Of a DNA stretch of 64,000 nt, positions 20,986-33,140 are shown in pieces. The translations under genes were made by a program, and so were the position numbers. The notes below the pieces were generated by a model. The model was given only the letters and a program-made list of their open reading frames with translations. It made no database searches and was not told where the DNA came from. The stretch's first letter is position 1. Every line of letters begins with the position of its first letter. The DNA comes from Protonemura montana (lineage: Eukaryota > Arthropoda > Insecta > Plecoptera > Nemouridae): positions 13,385,708 through 13,449,707 of the forward strand of contig OX387609.1 of assembly GCA_947568835.1 (NCBI GenBank), written 5' to 3'.

Positions 20986-21778
20986 TTTTCTTAATTCAAA
21001 TTCCCATTTTCCATTTTCCATGCAAACCCCGTCACCCGAGCTGTCGCCAAAGTTCTTCTCTATCTTTAGTTAGCCACTCTTCACCTATGGCAGCTCTCTC
21101 CATGTCCACGGCCGCATGGCATTTTATTTGGAAGGCTGTGGGAGTTATAGGATGCAATCAACGTTAATTACACATCCACCGCCACCTCGATTTGACCCGG
21201 CGACTGCCGGACACCAATTGTCTTCAAAAATCAAGATCCACAAGGCACTGGCTTTATTTGGGTTTGATGACGAATTAAGGAGCCATGATTTCTGGTATCA
21301 GCAATGTTTGGAAGAGAGATTTGATTAATTTTCAACTTTCAGCGGCGCCATATTGTTTTACACGAATTTATAAGGGAACTGATATTAAAATTCTTTTTGT
21401 TGTTCAAGACAACAACAATTAAACGATTTTCTTTTCTTTTCAACAATGTCAGAGAAAAAAATATTCTCTACACAAAGACATGACCCTGATCAAGGATTTA
21501 TTTGACGTATACAAACAAATCAATCAATTCTAACCTCAAAATAAGGAAGCCACTGACTCAAGAAATAATTTTAATTTATATTAAAACGTAACTTTTCAAG
21601 ACGTTGATGTTCTGTCACATATTAGAAAATAAATTTTGTAATTGTCAATATTTTCTCCGTGTGTTCGTCTTCAACAATGGAGATATTTAAACCTTCCTTC
21701 GAGTTCAAAGTAATTAAAGCCAGACGTTAACTTGACTTATCTTATGCATTTGCTTTTGATTTAAACACTGAGATGAAA
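20986..21778. other. Unassigned
   Basis: Two short plus-strand frames (about 70 codons) without resemblance. No repeats found. Confidence 0.3.
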
Positions 21779-22727
21779 TCTCTAGCACCAAGAATATTAA
21801 ACTGCTTGGAAAAACATGGACCTTAAGAATAACATAGAGACATTTTTCAACCCCTAGCACCTAGAACATTGGACTGCTTGGAAAAACATGGCCCATAAGA
21901 AAAACACAGTGACATTTTTCAACCACTAGCACCTAGTACATTGGCCTGCTTGGAAAAGCATGACCCATAAGAATAACACAGAGACATTTTTCAACCACTA
22001 GCACCTAGTACATTGGACTAACTGGAAAAACATGGCCCTTAAGAATAACACAGAGAAATTTTTCAACCCCTAGCTCCTAGTACATTGAACTGCTTGGAAA
22101 AACATAGCCCATAAGAATAACACAGAGACATTTTTCAACCCCTAGCACCTAGTACATTGGACTGCTTGGAAAAACATGGCCCTTAAGAATAACACAGAGA
22201 CATTTTTCAACCCCTAGAACATTGGACTGCTTGGAAAAACATGGCCCATAAGAATAACACAGAGACATTTTTCAACCCCGAGAACATTGGACTGCTTGGA
22301 AAAACACATGGCCCATAAGAATAACACAGAGACATTTTTCAACCACTAGCACCTAGTACATTGGACTGCTTGGAAAAACATGGCCCATAAGAATAACACA
22401 GAGAAATTTTTCAACCCCTAGCTCCTAGTACATTGAACTGCTTGGAAAAACATAGCCCTTAAGAATAACACAGAGACATTTTTCAACCCCTAGCACCTAG
22501 TACATTGGACTGCTTGGAAAAACATGGCCCTTAAGAATAACACAGAGACATTTTTCAACCCCTAGCACCTAGTACATTGGACTGCTTGGAAAAACATGGC
22601 CCTTAAGAATAACACAGAGACATTTTTCAACCCCTAGAACATTGGACTGCTTGGAAAAACATGGCCCATAAGAATAACACAGAGACATTTTTCAACCCCT
22701 AGCACCTTGAACATTGGACTGCTTCGA
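21779..22727 (+). repeat. Satellite, 72-bp unit, about 13 copies
   Basis: Unit contains CCTAGCACCTAGTACATTGG, ACTGCTTGGAAAAACATGG and AACACAGAGACATTTTTCAA. Several copies are about 60 bp because the CACCTAGTA part is deleted. The alternation of ATAGCCC and ATGGCCC copies suggests a multi-unit duplication. Confidence 0.95.
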
Positions 22728-23667
22728 AAAAATATAAATTTTTAGTTCGACAATTCCAATTGAACAACTATTCAAGCATAGTTTCATATCTCGCCTAACA
22801 GTTTGGTCCAGAAATCTCAGCAAGTTAACTTTGAATCAATGTGTCAGCTGCGAAGTAGCGTCAAGACTTATTTTGTGGATCAAAATCCATACGAAATTAA
22901 ATTTTTAAATGCACTCAAGTCATGTTGAGACATGGCGGCCGCTCTTCTTTGAGATAGCCACTCCGTGTCCGTACAGTGCTCTCGCAACAAGTGTCTATGG
23001 CAGCGCAGGGCGTGATTGCAAAATGCACCTCACGATGCCGTGAAAATGTAATGCAATTATTTTACAGTTGATTTGGGCAAATCGACACGCCCCTTCCGGA
23101 GGGGGGGGGGGGGGGGAGGGGCCATGCTTGCCGGACATTCACGGAACGAGGTCACCGAGGATCGAACCTAGAGGCAGGTGCATGAGATCTTGGAGTGCAA
23201 TGGTGCGGTACGATGTAGTTTGGGTGATTTTTAAAAGATGCATCGACTTTCTACTTCGATGGAGTTTTTGTTTTTGTTGATTTCAAGGCGATCTGTGTTG
23301 CCTTGGGGATGAGCGTGGCCGACGTTCAAAGTTATACTAGAAAAATAAACAAATTCCTAAGAAAACGGTGTAATTTTGCCCGAAAATATTGAAATGTCAA
23401 GAGTCGTTTGTTGAGTGTAAATTCGAAAGGGAGCAAACTCAAGTGTAAAAACATTAAAACTGCATTAATCAATGTTATACCATTGTTAATGCAATTTTAT
23501 AATGTTTAATGTTTTTTAATTATATTAGATTCTCGTTAGATAAAAGTGATAAATAAAAAACTCCAAAACCGGTGAAATTAATTGTAATTATAATTGTTCC
23601 AATTTCACTAAAACCTTGGAAGGCGTCGCCGTTGTCCGAATAAACTTCACTGCACCCAAATCGAGTT
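22728..23667. other. Unassigned, with dispersed motif and a G-run
   Basis: 22930-22987 carries the dispersed motif (GCGGCC, GATAGCCACTC, CCGTACAGTGCTCTCGC). 23101-23116 is a run of 16 G. No convincing gene. Confidence 0.35.
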
Positions 23668-23825
23668 CCAAGCCAACATTTGGCCCAACATTTCGCCAAA
23701 AATTTGCCCGCCATTTGGCCACCATTTGGCCACCATTTTTCCCGCCATTTAATCTACTATTTGCCGCCATTTCGCCCACCATTTTTCCTGCAATTTGGCC
23801 CACAATTCAGCCCGCCATTTTGCAC
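23668..23825 (+). repeat. Short degenerate array of GCCATTTGGCC-like words
   Basis: About ten spaced repeats of CCGCCATTT or CCACCATTT followed by GGCC or TCCC, degenerate in length. All frames through it are biased and are not taken as coding. Confidence 0.75.
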
Positions 23826-23934
23826 TAAACGCAATGAGGTGACGTCAATTTATGTCAATCAAATTGCAAAATTTGGTAGACCAAGGATGACCAAGATGAG
23901 CAAATGTACTTAGATAATGTAGAACCCCACTGAG

Positions 23935-24572
23935 CCACACCACCTGGCCACCACCCCTCCTGGACACCACCCCTCCGGACACCACCCCTCCTGGCCACCA
24001 CCCCTCCTGGCCAACACCCCTCCTGGCACCACCCCTCCTGGTACCATCCCTCCTAGCACCACCCCTCCTAGCCACCACACCTCCTGGCCACCACACCTCC
24101 TGGCCACCACCCCTCCTGGACACTACCCCTCCGGACACCACCCCTCCTAGCCACCACACCTCCTGGCCACCACCCCTCCGGACACCACCCCTCCTGGCTA
24201 CCACCCCTCCTGGCTACCACCCCTCCTGGCTCCACACCTCCTGGCTACCACCCCTCCTGGTACCACCCCTCCTAGCACCACACCTCCTGGCCACCACCCC
24301 TCCTGGCACCACCCCTCCTGGCTACCACCCCTCCTGGTTACCACCCCTCCTAGCCACCACACCTCCTGCCACCACCCCTCCTGGCACCACCCCTCCTGGC
24401 ACCACCCCTCCTGGCTACCACCCCTCCTGGCCAACACCCCTCCTAGCCACCACCCCTCCTAGCACCACCCCTCCTGGCCACCACCCCTCCTGGCCACCAC
24501 CCCTCCTAGCACCACCCCTCCTGGTTACCACCCCTCCTAGCCACCACACCTCCTGGCCACCACCCCTCCTAG
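23935..24572 (+). repeat. Pyrimidine-rich satellite, unit about 15-17 bp (CCACCCCTCCTGG)
   Basis: About 40 degenerate copies of ACCACCCCTCCTGGC with A/C and C/T variants. The minus strand is correspondingly G-rich (GGAGGGGTGG), with repeated G-tracts. Strong strand asymmetry. Confidence 0.95.
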
Positions 24573-24837
24573 CCGACCAACACATTGACCAGCTTATACA
24601 AGCCCACCAGGCCGGCATGAGTCACGACCCCCGTGAGTCGTGACGCTATTGTTACGTCCAACTCGCACAGCGCATGGCCGTGCTTCGTGGATCACGCTTA
24701 GCCAGACCTTGGCGCAGTCACGAGCTCGCGCCGGGTGCACTAGTCCCGGCTTCGATGTCGTGTCAGGTCCGCTAGCTGGTACTTAACTCATTTTTGTTTA
24801 GGTATGGGTGCTTTGAAAACAGCTGTAATTAGAACAG

Positions 24838-25600
24838 AACGGTTTGGCGTGTTGGAAACACCGGTCCTCGTGAGATCACCGAAGTTAAGCAACACTGCAC
24901 TGAGTCAGGTATTGGATAGGTGATCATCATACATATGACCAGTTCTGTTCGGGAGAGAGGTTGAAGGGATGAAAGTTAAGCAACACTGCGCTGGGTCAGG
25001 TATTGGATGGGTGGCCATCATACACATGACCAGTTCTGTTCGGGAGAGAGGTTGGACGGATGAAAGTTAAGCAACACTGCGCTGAGTCAGGTATTGGATG
25101 GGTGACCATCATACACATGACCAGTTCTGTTTGTGAGAGAGGTTGGAGGGATGAAAGTTAAGCAACACTGCGCTGGGTCAGGTATTGGATGGGTGACCAT
25201 CATACACATGACCAGTTCTGTTCGGGAGAGAGGTTGGAGGGATGAAAGTAAAGCAACACTGCGCTGGGTCAGGTATTGGATGGGTGACCACTGAACGGTT
25301 GGGTGTGTCGGAAACAGCGGTCCTTGTGAGATCACCGAAGTTAAGCAACACTGAGCTGGGTCAGGTATTGGATGGGTGGCCATCATACACATGGCCAGCT
25401 CTGTTCGGAAGAGAGGTTGAAGGGATACAAGTTAAGCAACACTGTGCTGGGTTAGGTATTGGATGGGTGACCGTCATACACATGACCAGCTCTGTTCGGA
25501 AGAGAGGTTGAAGGGATACAAGTTAAGCAACACTGAGCTGGGTCAGGTATTGGATTGGTGAGCACCAAACGGTTTGTCGTGTTGGAAACACCGGCTTTGT
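24838..25600 (+). mobile_element. 5S-SINE, compound array with three heads
   Basis: A 5S head at 24838-24900 (GTTGGAAACACCGGTCCTCG, GATCACCGAAGTTAAGCAAC) is followed by four or five 91-bp units. A second head occurs at 25291-25360 (GTCGGAAACAGCGGTCCTTG), then more units, then a third head start at 25565-25597. The 3' domain is absent. Tandem heads mean unequal exchange or dimer retroposition, not one simple insertion. Confidence 0.88.
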
Positions 25601-25636
25601 TCGGAGGAAATGTCCACATGTAAAGAATGGATTCTG

Positions 25637-25800
25637 TTTAGTCAAAGTAGCTTAATGGATTAGAGCAACACCCGGACAGGTGGAGATCGGGTTTCGAGTC
25701 CCTGTTTGGGCATCAATTTTAGAGACGGCAGTAGTGTTTATAATAATAAAAATACCTCGCGCATAGCAAGCGTTTGCGATTCAAATAAGATTTCAAATAA
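25637..25800 (+). mobile_element. tRNA-headed element copy, forward
   Basis: tRNA-like body at 25637-25713 (GTAGCTTAATGGATTAGAGC, GGGTTTCGAGTCCC) followed by the conserved tail ATCAATTTTAGAGACGG, TAATAATAAA and CGCGCATAGCAAGCGTTTGC. Confidence 0.7.
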
Positions 25801-26305
25801 GAACTGGGGCATTTACCAAAAGTTGCCTGAAATAGTTTCAAGCAAATTCCTGCCCTTGACAGGAAGCCCGTGCCAGTGAAATATACCTGAATAGAATTGC
25901 AGACAAAAATGTCACTCTGAACATAGCCATCTTGCAACAAAGTCAGCATCCTACTGGTCCGGGGCAAAAACAATCGGCAAGACACGGAAAACTATCCCAA
26001 GTGGCCGTTCTTACGCACAGTCCATACGGATCATTATCCCATCCATCCGCAGTGACACAAATATTGTAACCATGCGGTCACCATGGCAACCCATTCAAAC
26101 ACTTGATTGCGTTCGGTCAAATTAACGGTCAAATTAAATCCCTTAAATTAAATTTAAGTGATTTTCTCTCGCAAGTTTTGAAGCTAAATTACATGTTTTC
26201 TCTGACAGTTTTCAACAAAGGCTGCCGAACTTTGCCGCTTGGCAAACAAAGAAGCTGACAACAAACTTGGAGCAGCTGAGTTGGATCATTTTCATTTTAA
26301 TTCAC
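25801..26305. other. Unassigned
   Basis: Nothing recognised. An 88-codon minus-strand frame partly overlaps the tRNA-headed element. Confidence 0.3.
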
Positions 26306-27840
26306 CCGCCTATCAACTTCTCGACAGCAACTTCACTCGCCTTGCTTATCAACCTCTTGACAGCAACTTCACTCTCCTTGCTTATCAACCTCTCGACAGA
26401 AACTTCACTCGCCTTGCTTATCAACTTCTCGACAGAAACTTCACTCGCCTTGCTTATCAACCTCTTGACAGCAACTTCACTCGCCTTGCTTATCAACCTC
26501 TCGACAGCAACTTTACTCGCCTTGCTTATCAACCTCTCGACAGCAACTTCACTCGCCTTGCTTATCAACCTCTTGACAGCAACTTCACTCGCCTTGCTTA
26601 TCAACCTCTCGTCAGCAACTTCACTTGCCTTGCTTATCAACCTCTGGACAGCAACTTCACTCGCCTTGCTTATCAACCTCTCGTCAGCAACTTCACTCGC
26701 CTTGCTTATCAACCTCTTGACAGCAACTTCACTCGCCTTGCTTATCAACCTCTTGACAGCAACTTCACTCGCCTTGCTTATCAACCTCTCGACAGCAACT
26801 TCACTCGCCTTGCTTATCAACCTCTCGACAGCAACTTTACTCGCCTTGCTTATCAACCTCTTGACAGCAACTTCACTCTCCTTGCTTATCAACCTCTCGA
26901 CAGAAACTTAACTCGCCTTGCTTATCAACTTCTCGACAGAAACTTCACTCGCCTTGCTTATCAACCTCTCGACAGCGACTTTACTCGCCTTGCTTATCAA
27001 CCTCTCGACAGCAACTTCACTCGCCTTGCTTATCAACCTCTTGACAGCAACTTCACTCGCCTTGCTTATCAACCTCTTGACAGCAACTTCACTCGCCTTG
27101 CTTATCAACCTCTCGACAGCAACTTCACTCGCCTTGCTTATCAACCTCTCGACAGCAACTTCACTCGCCTTGCTTATCAACCTCTCGTCAGCAACTTCAC
27201 TCGCCTTGCTTATCAACCTCTTGACAGCAACTTCACTCGCCTTGCTTATCAAACTCTTGACAGGAACTTCACTCGCCTTGCTTATCAACCTCTTGACAGC
27301 AACTTCACTCGCCTTGCTTATCAACCTCTCGACAGCAACTTTACTCGCCTTGCTTATCAACCTCTTGACAGCAACTTCACTCGCCTTGCTTATCAACCTC
27401 TTGACAGCAACTTCACTCGCCTTGCTTATCAACCTCTCGACAGCAACTTCACTCGCCTTGCTTATCAACCTCTCGACAGCAACTTCACTCGCCTTGCTTA
27501 TCAACCTCTCGACAGCAACTTCACTCGCCTTGCTTATCAACCTCTCGACAGCAACTTCACTCGCCTTGCTTATCAACCTCTCGACAGCATGGATTTGTGG
27601 AGGAATCCTGTTGTTCGAGTTGTACCGTCCTTCGGAAGGGACGTTCATTCGGTGGTCCCCTTGGTCTTCGACAGGAGTAGGCTACGTGCCGGCACCAGTT
27701 TTCCCCTTCTCCCTTCTAGTCTAGCTTAGGTTCATCATCATCCTCATCATCATCCACACATTCACCGACGCCATTAGACCAGTGCCACATAGCCAGATGT
27801 CAAAACAGTGCGTCGTTAAACACCAATAATCAATCAATTA
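26306..27840 (+). mobile_element. 5S-SINE 3' half with a 36-bp internal satellite
   Basis: From 27580 the sequence is a normal SINE 3' half (GGATTTGTGGAGGAATCCTG, GTACCGTCCTTCGGAAGG, CATTCACCGACGCCATTAGA, GTGCGTCGTTAAACACC). Upstream, where the SINE has one copy of CCTTGCTTATCAACCTCTCG, the segment is repeated about 35 times. The 5S head is missing. Confidence 0.9.
26310..27590 (+). repeat. Satellite, 36-bp unit derived from the SINE middle, about 35 copies
   Basis: Unit made of CTTGCTTATCAACCTCTCG plus ACAGCAACTTCACTCGC. Because 36 is a multiple of three, four long frames stay open on both strands, including one of 496 codons (repeat LAYQPLDSNFTR). This is a consequence of unit length, not evidence of a protein. 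Homogeneity is very high. Confidence 0.96.
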
Positions 27841-29057
27841 ATAAAAACACAAGCAATTCGATGTCAGATTCACTAAGAAAATAACAACCCAGGAGGTCTA
27901 CACTTGGCCGAATGGGTCATCGACTCTGCTTGATGTTTTCACTCGCTATATCGACTCTGACTGGTGTTGGATCGCCGTGCAATGATTTGTGCCAGGTGGC
28001 CGTTGGTCGGTCGAGTGTTTCGCCACCCACTGCCCAGGAGACTCGCTTGCAGCTCAGCGAGAGCACTGTACGGGCATAGAGTGGTCATCTGCATCAAGCA
28101 TAATGAAAGCCATCAAGTGGTCATCATTTTACTATTGCATCTGTAGTTGATAAGTTATTTGCAATGATGACTCTGCGATCACGTATAGTGTAAGCTCTAA
28201 ACTCTAGCTGATTTCACGACCTATTTCGTAATTTCTCTTATGTTCCTTCGAAAAGTTATTTTAAAATTTGAACAACCAGTCATCTGACCAGAACGCTACC
28301 TTTTAGTAACATTAACCAAATAAAAACCCAGTAGAATGGGTTAATGAAGCTTGAAGACAAAGTACCGTTACATTTTAACGGCAGTTTACTTCATAACCAA
28401 ATAAATTGCATGCACAAGTAAAGTTTGATTCATATCTTGCAAATTGTAAGCAAATCTCGTTGAACTAGCGGATTAGGAAGCAAAAAATAAAATTAGATGT
28501 TCGAAGTTGGTAACACCACTGTAAAGCAGCCCTTAACTCGGTCTCACCTTTGTTCAACATTCAACATCTTTTGTCTAAACAAACATGGCCGTCACACGAG
28601 ATAGCCACTCCCAGACCGTACAATGCCCTCTATCGCTCGCACTACAAGCATACGCGACTCGGGAGAAAGTGTCGATCTTTCGACTCTGCCCCGGGGCGCC
28701 GCGGCGTGTTCAGCGACTCTGCCACATACTGGTATTGCATGCCCAGCGCTTCCTGGCACTCGAGCTGTAGGCGATTGTCCTTAAACGCGATTTTCAGCTG
28801 CTTTTTAATGATTTTATTGTGACTTGATAATGACTCTATAAAACAATTATTTTTACATGTTAATTAAGGCCCCAACACCCAGTTACATGCAAACTTCATT
28901 CACAAATAAGATTTTTTTTTTTATAGAAACAAATTTTGCAGCAAATTATACCGATTATTTTTGTTTGGTTTTCTCTGAAACACACCTATTTACGATAAAT
29001 GATATGTTTACGATATAATGATTTAAGATAAATTTCTATGCAAATACACAAAAATAC
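27841..29057. other. Unassigned, with two dispersed-motif copies
   Basis: The motif CCGTACAGTGCTCTCGC occurs on the minus strand at 28046-28092, and a variant on the plus strand at 28582-28630. The plus-strand frame at 28585-28770 (61 codons) starts in the motif and has no recognised domain. Confidence 0.35.
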
Positions 29058-31986
29058 AGGGACACCGGTCCCCGTTTACCGCTTAGCCTTGTCACTTTGA
29101 CACACTGTGTTGGCTGCTCCTGTCCAACAGCACCAAGGACCGGCCACCGCTTAGCCTTGTCACTTTGACACACTGTGTTGGCTGCTCCTGTCCAACAGCA
29201 CCAAAGACCGGCCACCGCTTAGCCTTGTCACTTTGACACACTGTGTTGGCTGCTCCTGTCCAACAGCACCAAGGACCGGTCACCGCTTAGCCTTGTCACT
29301 TTGACACACTGTGTTGGCTGCTCCTGTCCAACAGCACCAAGGACCGGCCACCGCTTAGCCTTGTCACTTTGACACACAATGTGTTGGCTGCTCCTGTCCA
29401 ACAGCACCAAGGACCGGCCACCGCTTAGCCTTGTCACTTTGACACACTGTGTTGGCTGCTCCTGTCCAACAGCACCAAGGACCGGCCACCGCTTAGCCTT
29501 GTCACTTTGACACACTGTGTTGGCTGCTCCTGTCCAACAGCACCAAGGACCGGCCACCGCTTAGCCTTGTCTCTTTGACACACTGTGTTGGCAGCTTCTG
29601 TCCAACAGCACCAAGGACCGGCCACCGCTTAGCCTTGTCCCTTTGACAAACTGTGTTGGCTGCTCCTGTCCAACAGCACCAAGGACCGGCCACCGCTTAG
29701 CCTTGTCACTTTGACACACTGTGTTGGCTGCTCCTGTCCAACAGCACCAAGGACCGGCCACCGCTTAGCCTTGTCCCTTTGACACACTGTGTTGGCTGCT
29801 CCTGTCCAACAGCACCAAGGACCGGCCACTGCTTAGCCTTGTCTCTTTGACACACTGTGTTGGCTGCTCCTGTCCATCAGCACCAAGGACCGGCCACCGC
29901 TTAGCCTTGTCCCTTTGACACACTGTGTTGGCTGCTCCTGTCCAACAGCACCAAGGACCGGCCACTGCTTAGCCTTGTCCCTTTGACACACTGTGTTGGC
30001 TGCTCCTGTCCAACAGCACCAAGGACCGGCCACCGCTTAGCCTTGTCCCTTTGACACACTGTGTTGGCTGCTCCTGTCCAACAGCACCAAGGACCGGCCA
30101 CTGCTTAGCCTTGTCCCTTTGACACACTGTGTTGGCTGCTCCTGTCCAACAGCACCAAGGACCAGCCACCGCTTAGCCTTGTCTCTTTGACACACTGTGT
30201 TTGCTGCTCCTGTCCAACAGCACCAAGGACCGGCCACCGCTTAGCCTTGTCCCTTTGACACACTGTGTTGGCTGCTCCTGTCCAACAGCACCAAGGACCG
30301 GCCACCGCTTAGCCTTGTCCCTTTGACACACTGTGTTGGCTGCTCCTGTCCGACAGCACCAAGGACCGGCCACCGCTTAGCCTTGTCCCTTTGACACACT
30401 GTGTTGGCTGCTCCTGTCCAACAGCACCTAGGACCGGCCACCGCTTAGCCTTGTCTCTTTGACACACTGTGTTTGCTGCTCCTGTCCAACAGCACCAAGG
30501 ACCGGCCACCGCTTAGCCTTGTCCCTTTGACACACTGTGTTGGCTGCTCCTGTCCAACAGCACCAAGGACCGGCCACCGCTTAGCCTTGTCCCTTTGACA
30601 CACTGTGTTGGCTGCTCCTGTCCGACAGCACCAAGGACCGGCCACCGCTTAGCCTTGTCCCTTTGACACACTGTGTTGGCTGCTTCTGTCCAACAGCACC
30701 AAGGACCGGCCACCGCTTAGCCTTGTCTCTTTGACACACTGTGTTGGCTGCTCCTGTCCAACAGCACCTAGGACCGGCCACCGCTTAGCCTTGTCCCTTT
30801 GACACACTGTGTTGGCTGCTCCTGTCCAACAGCACCAAGGACCGGCCACCGCTTAGCCTTGTCCATTTGACATACTGTGTTGTCTGCTCCTGTCCAACAG
30901 CACCAAGGACCGGCCACCGCTTAGCCTTGTCTCTTTGACACACTGTGTTGGCTGCTCCTGTCCAAAAGCACCAAGGACCGACCACCGCTTAGTCTTGTCC
31001 CTTTGACACACTGTGTTAGCTGCTCCTTTCCAACAGTACCAAGGACCGGCCACTGCTTAGCCTTGTCCCTTTGACACACTGTGTTGGCTGCTCCTGTCCA
31101 ACAGCACCAAGGACCAGCCACCGCTTAGCCTTGTCCCTTTGACACACTATGTTGGCTGCTCCTGTCCAACAGCTCCAAGGACCAGCCACCGCTTAGCCTT
31201 GTCACTGTGACACACTGTGTTGGCTGCTCCTGTCCAACAGCACCAAGGACCGGCCACCGCTTAGCCTTGTCACTTTAACACACTGTGTTGGCTGCTCCTG
31301 TCCAACAGCACCAAGGACCGGCCACCGCTTAGCCTTGTCACTTTAACACACTGTGTTGGCTGCTCCTGTCCAACAGCACCAAGGACCGGCCACCGCTTAG
31401 CCTTGTCACTTTGACACACTGTGTTGGCTGCTACTGTCCAACAGCACCAAGGACCGGCCACCGCTTAGCCTTGTCCCTTTGACACACTGTGTTGGCTGCT
31501 CCTGTCCAACAGCACCAAGGATCGGCCACCGCTTAGCCTTGTCCCTTTGACACACTGTGTTGGCTGCTCCTGTCCAACAGCACCAAGGATCGGCCACCGC
31601 TTAGTCTTGTCACTTTGACACACTGTGTTGGCTGCTCCTGTCCAACAGCACCAAGGACCGGCCACCGCTTAGTCTTGTCACTTTGACACACTGTGTTGGC
31701 TGCTCCTGTCCAACAGCACCAAGGACCGGCCACCGCTTAGCCTTGTCCCTTTGACACACTGTGTTGGCTGCTCCTGTCCAACAGCACCAAGGACCGGCCA
31801 CCGCTTAGCCTTGTCACTTTGACACACTATGTTGGCTGCTCCTGTCCAACAGCACCAAGGACCGGCCACCGCTTAGTCTTGTCACTTTGACACACTGTGT
31901 TGGCTGCTCCTGTCCAACAGCACCAAGGACCGGCCACCGCTTAGCCTTGTCCCTTTGACACACTGTGTTGGCAGCTTCTGTAGCAC
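29058..31986 (-). repeat. Satellite, 68-bp unit, about 43 copies, with higher-order repeats
   Basis: Same unit as at 1494-2048 in inverse orientation. Three unit types differ at GTCACTTTG, GTCCCTTTG and GTCTCTTTG. Private variants recur at multiples of 68: TCCGACAGCACC at about 30349 and 30621, and GTGTTTGCTGC at about 30200 and 30472, so four-unit (272-bp) blocks have been duplicated. The 66-codon frames are by-products. Confidence 0.97.
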
Positions 31987-32465
31987 TAAGTCTATTAGCT
32001 GTCAATAAATGATATTCAGATAATAAAACTAGCCTTAACTAACAGGAAGCAAATGGTGCGCTCATCGTTTTTGGAGCGCTCCGCTCGTTATTTTGGGAGC
32101 GGTAACACGGACCACGTCAAAACTGCGCTGACGTCAGCGAACGAGCCAGTTTGAAATTGTGTGTTCCGCGTCGCTGGCCAACGCTTTCCATCAGGTAGGG
32201 GCTCGCTCGGTCTCTTACCTGACCAGTTGGTAATTACTATAATAACATCCAGGGAGGCGTCCAGTACTGAGCTCTAAGGGGGTGGGTGGTAGGGAGGGGG
32301 GCATCTCGTGCCGGACGATGACATACTTTATACGGGCCAAGACCTTGTATGAAATTGCTTGACCCCAGCCAACTTGTTTTGGGGCTGACCGCAGATTCGC
32401 AACTCTTTCATTTCGCGCTCGTCGCAGCTATTAACTGACCATATAATCTTGGGTCGTTCGGGAGA
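31987..32465. other. Unassigned
   Basis: Contains the local palindrome GGAGCGCTCC near 32082. No gene or repeat family was recognised. Confidence 0.3.
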
Positions 32466-33140
32466 GATGTTTTGCATACCGAGCGTCTTGGCGTGATGGA
32501 AACACCGGACAAAGTGAGATCACCGAGGTTGAGTAACACTGCGTTGGGTCAGGTGTTGGATGGGTGGCCAGCATTCACGTGACCATCATACACATGACCA
32601 TCATACACAAGACCAGTTCTGTTCGGGAGAGAGGCTGGAGGGATGAAAGTTAAGCAACACTACGCTGGGTCAGGTATTGGATGGGTGACCATCATACACA
32701 TGACCAGTTCTGTTCGGGAGAGAGGCTGGAGGGATGAAAGTTAAGCAACACTACGCTGGGTCAAGTATTGGATGGGTGACCATCATACACATGACCAGTT
32801 CTGTTCGGGAGAGAGGTTGGAGGGATGAAAGTTAAGCAACACTGAGCTGGGTCAGTTATTGGATGGGTGACCATCATACACATGACCAGTTCTGTTCGGG
32901 AGAGAGGTTGGAGGGATAAAATTTAAGCAACACTGAGCTGGGTCAGGTATTGGATGGGTGATCATCATACACATGACCAGTTCTGTTCGGGAGAGAGGTT
33001 GAAGGGATGAAAGTTAGTACAGCAACTTCACTCGCCTTGCTTATCAACCTCTCGACAGCATGAATTTGTGGAGGAATCCTGCTGTTCGCGTTGTACCGTC
33101 CTTCGGAAGGGTACGTCAAGCCGGTGGTCTCCTTGGGGCC
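32466..33140 (+). mobile_element. 5S-SINE, about six tandem units, 3'-truncated
   Basis: Diverged head (GTGATGGAAACACCGGACAA, GATCACCGAGGTTGAGTAAC) at 32480-32560, with an extra ACCATCATACACATG duplication near 32580. Then 91-bp units and the middle domain, ending near 33140 at AGCCGGTGGTCTCCTTGG. Confidence 0.88.

Noticed and set aside
24838..25600. Functional 5S rRNA gene cluster
   Set aside because: Units match only part of 5S, lack its 5' and 3' ends, are joined to SINE sequence and vary at conserved positions.
26239..27729. 496-codon repeat protein (LAYQPLDSNFTR)
   Set aside because: The 36-bp unit is a multiple of three, so several frames on both strands stay open. The sequence is SINE-derived and the frame ends in SINE sequence.
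29092..32005. Many 63-66 codon ORFs (MAGPWCCWTGAANTV type)
   Set aside because: Same 68-bp satellite read in its three phases; each ends at a unit-encoded stop.
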